Program-made: the position numbers and the translations under genes
The notes under the pieces: generated by a model
What the model saw: only the letters and a program-made list of their open reading frames with translations
Databases searched by the model: none
Told to the model about the DNA's origin: nothing
Shown here: in pieces, positions 23,401-27,896 of the stretch
How the letters are laid out: each line of letters opens with the position of its first letter
Position numbering within the stretch: the first letter of the stretch is position 1
From: Prochlorococcus sp. AG-455-E15
GTDB taxonomy: Bacteria > Cyanobacteriota > Cyanobacteriia > PCC-6307 > Cyanobiaceae
Length of the DNA: 27,896 nucleotides
Direction: 5' to 3'
NCBI GenBank assembly: GCA_003212115.1
Contig: QCQS01000004.1
Span: 1 to 27,896, forward strand

Positions 23401-24546
23401 TTTACCAGATATTTTTGATCTTACAACTCCACTTTCTGCAGTTGATACACCTCCAGTATGGAAAGTTCTCATTGTCAATTGAGTTCCTGGCTCGCCGATC
23501 GATTGAGCAGCAATAATTCCAACTGCTTCTCCTAAATCAACCAAATGATTATGGGCCAACGCCCAGCCGTAGCACCTCCTGCAAACAGATCTATTTGCTT
23601 CACATGTTAATGGGGATCTTATTTTCACTTCACTAATAGATGCTTTCTCAATTTCTCCTGACAATGCAGGGTCTATAGCAGTATTTTGAGGAACAACAAG
23701 GTTTTCTTCAGCATCAAAAATATCCTCCGCGGTAAGCCTACCAAGAAGCCTTGCTCCAAATTTACCATCTTCAGCTTCAACAACTATTGATCTTTCTGTT
23801 CCACAATCTTCTTCTCTCACAATTACATCTTGAGCAACATCAACTAATCTTCGAGTCAAATAACCAGAATCAGCAGTTCTTAAGGCAGTATCAACCAAAC
23901 CTTTCCTTGCTCCATAAGAAGAAATCACATATTCAGTAACAGTGAGTCCTTCTCTAAAATTAGTTCTTATTGGCAGGTCAATAATTTCTCCTTGAGGATT
24001 AGCCATCAATCCTCTCATACCAACAAGTTGTCTTACCTGAGACATATTACCTCTTGCTCCTGAATTAGCCATCATCCAAACGGAATTTAGTGGATCATTT
24101 TGATTAAAATTATTCTTTACAGCATCTACCAATCTTTCATTAGTTTCAGTCCAGGTATCTATAACTTTTGTGTGCCTTTCAACTTCGGTAATTTCACCAA
24201 GTCTATAGCATTCTTCTGTAGCAGATATTTGCTCTTCAGCTTGTCCTATTAAATCTTGCTTAGCTTCAGGAACTTTTAAGTCGTCTACTGAAATAGAGAC
24301 CGCAGCTTGGGTAGCATATTTAAATCCTAAATCCTTAAGATTATCTGCCATAGCTGCAGTTATAGCTGTTCCATGAGTTTTGTAAGCCCAAGAGACTAAA
24401 TTTTTTAAGGCTTTTTTATCAACTACCTTATTTTTAAATGAGGGTGGCGTTTTAGCGAGAGCAGGCATTGTAACTGGATTGTTCTTTTTTGAATTTTTAG
24501 TAGTTTTGCGTACTCTGGATGTTTTTTTAGATTTAGATGAAGTCAT
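20446..24546 (-). CDS. rpoC2: DNA-directed RNA polymerase subunit beta' (C-terminal part)
   Basis: RpoC2 is the C-terminal half of beta', separate in cyanobacteria and plastids. The 1366-residue protein contains the zinc ligands Cys248, Cys315, Cys322 and Cys325. The bridge helix region MANSGARGNMSQVRQL is from 159, and the first half of the trigger loop is at about 338-366 (GEAVGIIAAQSIGEPGTQL). A large insertion (SI3) with repeated sandwich-barrel hybrid motifs fills most of residues 375-1000 or so. The trigger loop and jaw resume downstream; LLGITKASLNTDSF begins near 1199. The N-terminus is basic and Lys-rich, and the last 60 residues are acidic. It is 34 bases downstream of rpoC1. Confidence 0.98.
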   Translation of the reverse strand: MTSSKSKKTSRVRKTTKNSKKNNPVTMPALAKTPPSFKNKVVDKKALKNLVSWAYKTHGTAITAAMADNLKDLGFKYATQAAVSISVDDLKVPEAKQDLIGQAEEQISATEECYRLGEITEVERHTKVIDTWTETNERLVDAVKNNFNQNDPLNSVWMMANSGARGNMSQVRQLVGMRGLMANPQGEIIDLPIRTNFREGLTVTEYVISSYGARKGLVDTALRTADSGYLTRRLVDVAQDVIVREEDCGTERSIVVEAEDGKFGARLLGRLTAEDIFDAEENLVVPQNTAIDPALSGEIEKASISEVKIRSPLTCEANRSVCRRCYGWALAHNHLVDLGEAVGIIAAQSIGEPGTQLTMRTFHTGGVSTAESGVVRSKISGKVEFSSKAKVRGYRTPHGVEAKQAEVDFILKIVPQGNKSGKAQKIEVSSGSLLFVDDGEEISSDITVAQITAGAVKKSVEKATKDVICDLAGQVRYDKVIQPKEVTDRQGNITLKAQRLGRLWVLAGDVYNLPPNARPVISSGQSVDEGTVLAEASQSSEFGGQIRLRESIGDSREVQIVTTSMSLTNFKLIEESTHSGQIYNLESNDGTSYRLNIAPGSKISNGEVIADLTDERFRTKTGGLVKYAPGLSVKKARSSKNGFEVSQGGTLLWIPQETHEINKDISLLMIEDMKWIEAGTEVVKDIFSQTSGIVTVTQKNDILREITVRNGTFHECDDEEVLNRFTEEGNLVNPGEKILDGVDNKEILFVQKLETPKCRGLLLRTVEEFNIPDQAELPQLSHVKQEKGPHLGLKAIQRLTFKDGELIKSVEGVELLRTHLSIESFDATPQMTIDVESIEDENDGSINRLNLVILESILVRRDTISDSSHGSTHTELQVNNNQVVKAGDVIATTQILCKEKGLVQLPNVDDDEPIRRLIVEREEDKIKIKISGKEIVKVGDRVVDGDPISDSVKSTSCGEIEEISNSFVTLRLGRPYMVSPDSVLHVKDGDLVLRGDGLALLVFERQKTGDIVQGLPRIEELLEARRPRDSAILCKKSGIVQIKQGNDEESVSLSVIEKDDLVNEYQLLIGKNIMVSDGQQVKGGESLTDGPINPHELLDCYFNDLKDQKPLIDAARESISKLQRSMVNEVQNVYKSQGVAIDDKHIEVIVRQMTSKVRIEDAGDTTLLPGELIELRQVEDTNQAMAITGGAPAEFTPVLLGITKASLNTDSFISAASFQETTRVLTEAAIEGKSDWLRGLKENVIIGRLIPAGTGFSGFVEELSSEAGPHPDILAEESGGYRRAQNLRPDYTVDMPQSPAVNSTAILDDPSDEDLETTRNRHGIDPSSSNFAAFARPNAENQFSEDQLPDPAALEGLQEEGLLSDE

Positions 24547-24580
24547 GATTTTTAAGTAAATGAAAAATAGTTTTTAAAGA

Positions 24581-26485
24581 TTACGTTTTAGATACAGAGT
24601 CGATGATGGTATAGTTCATAACTACTCTCCCAACAGTTGTAAGAACAAATCTACTTATTAAATTATTATCAGAGTCAAATCTGTCCCTTCTTAAATTCCA
24701 GATTTCTAATCTTGAGCCATCATCTAGCTCCTGAGTTTTTTGTGGGCTACGCATTTCGTCCTCATCTTCAACTTCTCCATTAAATCTAACCCAAACCCAT
24801 TCATGCAGACTGAGTCTTTTATCTTCAAAGGCAAAAATGACATCTTCTAATGAAGCAAAAGTAGTCTTATTATCTCCGAATTCTGGTTGTCGATAATTCG
24901 GTTGTAAAGCCGTCAGGTAATAAGATCCTAAAACCATATCTTGTGATGGAGTCACAATTGGTTCACCAGTAGCAGGGGAAAGAATATTATTACTTGCCAG
25001 CATAAGCATGCGTGCTTCAGTTTGTGCCTCTAAAGCTAAGGGAACATGAACTGCCATTTGATCTCCATCAAAGTCAGCGTTAAATGCTGGACAAACTAAT
25101 GGATGAAGTTGTATTGCTCTACCTCCAACTAATTTCGGTTCGAAAGCTTGAATTCCTAAACGATGCAGGGTCGGGGCTCTATTTAAGAGAATTGGATGAC
25201 CTTCAATAACTTCCTGAAGTACCTGCATAACTTCGTCATCAGCTTTTTGTATTAATTTTTTTGCTGCTTTAATATTATTTACAATATTTTGTCTTATCAA
25301 TCTATGGATTACAAAAGGCTGAAAGAGCTCTATAGCCATTTCTTTTGGGAGACCACACTGATGCATTTTCAATTTAGGACCCACAACTATTACAGATCTT
25401 CCTGAATAGTCAACACGCTTTCCAAGAAGATTCTGTCTAAATCTTCCTTGTTTTCCTTCAATTATGTCACTTAGGGATTTAAGAGCTCTATTATTTGCTC
25501 CCACAACAGTCCTTCCTCTTCTTCCGTTATCTATAAGAGCATCAACTGCCTCTTGAAGCATTCTTTTTTCATTTCTTACTATAATTTCAGGGGCTAAAAT
25601 TTCTTGAAGCCTAGCTAGTCTATTATTTCTATTTATAACTCTTCTATATAAGTCATTTAAATCTGAAGTTGCAAATCTCCCTCCATCGAGCTGAACCATA
25701 GGTCTAAGATCAGGAGGTATAACTGGTATTGCATCTAAAACCATCCATTCTGGTTTTGCATTAGTTGCAATGAAATTATCAATAACTCTTATCCTTTTTA
25801 TAAGCTTTGCCCTCTTTTGACCTTTGCTATGAGTAATTTCTTCTCTAAGCTCCTCAGCAACCTGATTTAAATCAAGGTCCTCAAGTAATTGCTTAAGTGC
25901 CTCAGCACCAATTCCAACGAAAGGTTCATTTTCTATAGTTGAATCTTCAGCATAAATTTCATCTTCAATTTCCAACCATTCATCCTCAGTAAGTAATTGC
26001 TTATATTTGAGTTCTTTATGATCTCCTGGATCTAAAACGACATAACAATTAAAATAAACTATTTGTTCTACATCTCTGAGCGGAATATCCAAAAGTATTG
26101 CAACGTAACTAGGGATTCCTTTTAAGTACCAAACATGGGAAACTGGCGCAGCGAGTTTTATATAGCCCATCCTATGTCTTCTAACTCTACTTTCAGTTAC
26201 TTCAACGCCACATCTCTCACAAACAATGCCGCGATGTCTAACCCTTTTGTACTTTCCACAATGGCATTCCCAATCTTTAGATGGCCCAAAAATCTTTTCA
26301 CAAAACAATCCATCCATTTCTGGTTTAAGTGTCCTGTAATTAATAGTTTCAGGTTTAGTAACTTCACCAACTACTTGTCCATTAGGCAATGTCCTCTGAC
26401 CCCAATCCATTATTCTTTGTGGAGAGGCTATTGAAATTTTGACGTAATCAAAGTGATTTTCAGTTCTTAAGTTGCTGTTTGTCAT
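24581..26485 (-). CDS. rpoC1: DNA-directed RNA polymerase subunit gamma (beta' N-terminal part)
   Basis: RpoC1 (gamma) is the N-terminal half of beta', forming the clamp and active site. The 634-residue length is the norm for marine picocyanobacteria. The clamp zinc ligands Cys74, Cys76, Cys89 and Cys92 are in CHCGKYKRVRHRGIVCERC. The catalytic Mg2+ site NADFDGD is at 469-475, with Asp471, Asp473 and Asp475. RRGRTVVGANNRALKSLSD and LLGKRVDYSGRSVIVVGP are the switch and rudder-region motifs. It lies 38 bases downstream of rpoB and 34 upstream of rpoC2, forming the classic operon. Confidence 0.98.
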   Translation of the reverse strand: MTNSNLRTENHFDYVKISIASPQRIMDWGQRTLPNGQVVGEVTKPETINYRTLKPEMDGLFCEKIFGPSKDWECHCGKYKRVRHRGIVCERCGVEVTESRVRRHRMGYIKLAAPVSHVWYLKGIPSYVAILLDIPLRDVEQIVYFNCYVVLDPGDHKELKYKQLLTEDEWLEIEDEIYAEDSTIENEPFVGIGAEALKQLLEDLDLNQVAEELREEITHSKGQKRAKLIKRIRVIDNFIATNAKPEWMVLDAIPVIPPDLRPMVQLDGGRFATSDLNDLYRRVINRNNRLARLQEILAPEIIVRNEKRMLQEAVDALIDNGRRGRTVVGANNRALKSLSDIIEGKQGRFRQNLLGKRVDYSGRSVIVVGPKLKMHQCGLPKEMAIELFQPFVIHRLIRQNIVNNIKAAKKLIQKADDEVMQVLQEVIEGHPILLNRAPTLHRLGIQAFEPKLVGGRAIQLHPLVCPAFNADFDGDQMAVHVPLALEAQTEARMLMLASNNILSPATGEPIVTPSQDMVLGSYYLTALQPNYRQPEFGDNKTTFASLEDVIFAFEDKRLSLHEWVWVRFNGEVEDEDEMRSPQKTQELDDGSRLEIWNLRRDRFDSDNNLISRFVLTTVGRVVMNYTIIDSVSKT

Positions 26486-26523
26486 TTTTGGTAAATTTAA
26501 ATTAAAAGGTTTTAATTGAGTAT

Positions 26524-27896
26524 TTAATCTTCCTCATATTCAGAGGTTCCGAGTGATTCGTAAGTCGGCCTTGATGGAGTATTTCTTCTCGGATTGATAT
26601 CTTGCATTAAATCTACCTCTTTCCCTTCGTCTGTATAAACCCCTATATCCAAACCTAGAGATTGTAATTCCCTCATAAGAACTTTAAATGACTCAGGAGT
26701 ACCAGGCCTTGGGATTGGTTTACCTTTTACGATCGCATTAAGCGCTTCATTTCTTCCTTGCATATCATCAGATTTAACGGTTAATAATTCCTGAAGAGTA
26801 TAAGCAGCTCCATAAGCTTCAAGAGCCCATACTTCCATTTCTCCAAGCCTTTGTCCACCTTGCTGAGCTTTACCTCCCAAGGGTTGCTGTGTAACCAAAG
26901 AGTAAGGACCAGTGGATCTTGCATGAATTTTATCATCCACCAAATGGACTAATTTGAGGAAGTGAGAGTATCCGACAGCAACTGGCTGATCAAATGGTTC
27001 GCCCGTTCTACCATCTTTAAGTAATAACTTTCCAGGGTCTTCAGGATTATAAACCCATGCTTTACCTGGCTGTTTTGAAGCTTCCTCTAAAAATGCTTGA
27101 ACAGTTTGATGTGATTTTTCAGCTCCATACATTTCATCAAATGGAACAACTTTAACCCGGCAATTTAAGTTGGAGGCTGCCCAACCCATCAATAATTCAA
27201 AAACTTGGCCTACATTCATCCTACTTGGAACTCCTAAAGGGTTAAGAACTATGTCCACAGGGGTTCCATCAGGTAAATAAGGCATATCTTCTCTTGGTAA
27301 GATTCTGCTAATAATTCCTTTATTTCCATGCCTCCCAGCCATTTTGTCACCCACTTGAATTTTCCTTCTCTGTGCCACATAAACTCTAACGACCATGTTA
27401 GCTCCTGGAGGTAATTCATCACCTTGTTCTCTAGTATAAATACGAACATCCAAAACCCTTCCCTTTTCAGTTTTAGGTACCCTGAGGGAATTATCTCTCA
27501 CATCTCGAGCCTTTTCACCAAAAATAGCTCTTAGGAGTTTTTCTTCAGGTGGTTGGTCTGATTCCCCTTTTGGAGTAACTTTTCCTACAAGAATATCTCC
27601 ACTCTCGACAAAAGCACCAATCCTAATAATTCCCATCTCATCAAGATTATTCAAACTTTCTTCCGAGATATTAGGAATCTCTCTTGTGATTTCTTCAGGT
27701 CCTAGCTTCGTTTGCCTTGCTTCAATTTCATATTTTTCAATATGGACTGAGGTATATAAATCATCAGTTACCATCCTTTCGCTTACAAGTATGGCATCTT
27801 CATAGTTGTAACCCTCCCATGGCATATAAGCAATTAAAACATTTTGGCCAAGGGCTATTTCGCCACCTTCACATGCGGAGCCATCTGCTAAAACCT
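26524..27896 (-). CDS. rpoB: DNA-directed RNA polymerase subunit beta, 3' part only
   Basis: Only the C-terminal 456 codons are present; the frame stays open to the end of the window, so the N-terminal part lies beyond. The first visible residues run VLADGSACEGGEIALGQNVL, then PWEGYNYEDAILVSERMV. The Met in that second stretch is internal and not a start. Later blocks include GRHGNKGIISRILPREDMP, containing the conserved lysine-glycine active-site loop, and QPLGGKAQQGGQRLGEMEVWALEAYGAAY near the end, which interacts with beta'. The protein ends in an acidic YESLGTSEYEED tail. It is the first gene of the rpo operon in this window. Confidence 0.98.
   Translation of the reverse strand, partial: VLADGSACEGGEIALGQNVLIAYMPWEGYNYEDAILVSERMVTDDLYTSVHIEKYEIEARQTKLGPEEITREIPNISEESLNNLDEMGIIRIGAFVESGDILVGKVTPKGESDQPPEEKLLRAIFGEKARDVRDNSLRVPKTEKGRVLDVRIYTREQGDELPPGANMVVRVYVAQRRKIQVGDKMAGRHGNKGIISRILPREDMPYLPDGTPVDIVLNPLGVPSRMNVGQVFELLMGWAASNLNCRVKVVPFDEMYGAEKSHQTVQAFLEEASKQPGKAWVYNPEDPGKLLLKDGRTGEPFDQPVAVGYSHFLKLVHLVDDKIHARSTGPYSLVTQQPLGGKAQQGGQRLGEMEVWALEAYGAAYTLQELLTVKSDDMQGRNEALNAIVKGKPIPRPGTPESFKVLMRELQSLGLDIGVYTDEGKEVDLMQDINPRRNTPSRPTYESLGTSEYEED

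Noticed and set aside
27823..27825. ATG as start of rpoB
   Set aside because: The frame continues upstream with conserved RpoB sequence to the end of the window, so this Met is internal.

Overview
This window looks like core chromosome of a Prochlorococcus of the high-light, very AT-rich type. Three things point there. The RNA polymerase beta' subunit is split into rpoC1 and rpoC2, with a long insertion in rpoC2, which is a cyanobacterial trait. There is a single-helix high-light-inducible (hli) gene, and there are cyanobacterial families (Ycf35/DUF1257, DUF2997, DUF3143, Ccs1/CcdA). Gene spacing is extremely tight, base composition is strongly AT-rich, and many genes lack an obvious Shine-Dalgarno sequence. 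The strain cannot be fixed from sequence alone. I see no insertion sequences, prophage, CRISPR, tRNA or rRNA; the largest gene-free stretch is 280 bases (3881-4160).

Layout: 1-1861 (+) holds the end of ccdA and ccs1, the System II cytochrome c maturation pair. 1858-2268 (-) is queF. 2458-3066 (+) is an uncharacterised 81-residue gene followed by glnB (PII); upstream lie two tandem NtcA-like boxes. 3068-3880 (-) is tlyA. 4161-6890 (+) carries purB and fumC, two members of the same lyase superfamily side by side. 6901-9627 (-) is a Ski2/Mtr4-type RNA helicase. 9766-14330 (+) is a compact biotin operon, bioF-bioK-bioC-bioD-bioA, lacking only bioB. 14339-15053 (-) encodes a DUF3143 protein and a tail-anchored J-domain protein. 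15143-15856 (+) is rsmG.

From 15859 to the end everything is on the minus strand. In transcription order these are the 3' part of rpoB, rpoC1, rpoC2, hli, rlmN, an easily missed 48-residue membrane protein and a HEAT-repeat protein, followed after a gap by DUF2997, ycf35, a 4Fe-4S ferredoxin and an aldo/keto-reductase-like protein.

How it fits together: most genes are housekeeping (transcription, biotin, purines, TCA cycle, RNA modification, cytochrome c assembly). I find no clearly new large system. The best leads are small: the unknown gene co-transcribed with PII behind nitrogen-type promoter boxes; the DUF2997-Ycf35-ferredoxin-AKR set, which looks like an uncharacterised redox module; the overlooked 48-residue membrane protein; and hairpins at convergent gene ends that lie over both stop codons. 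All five convergent pairs abut within 10 bases or overlap, so transcripts probably run into the opposite gene.
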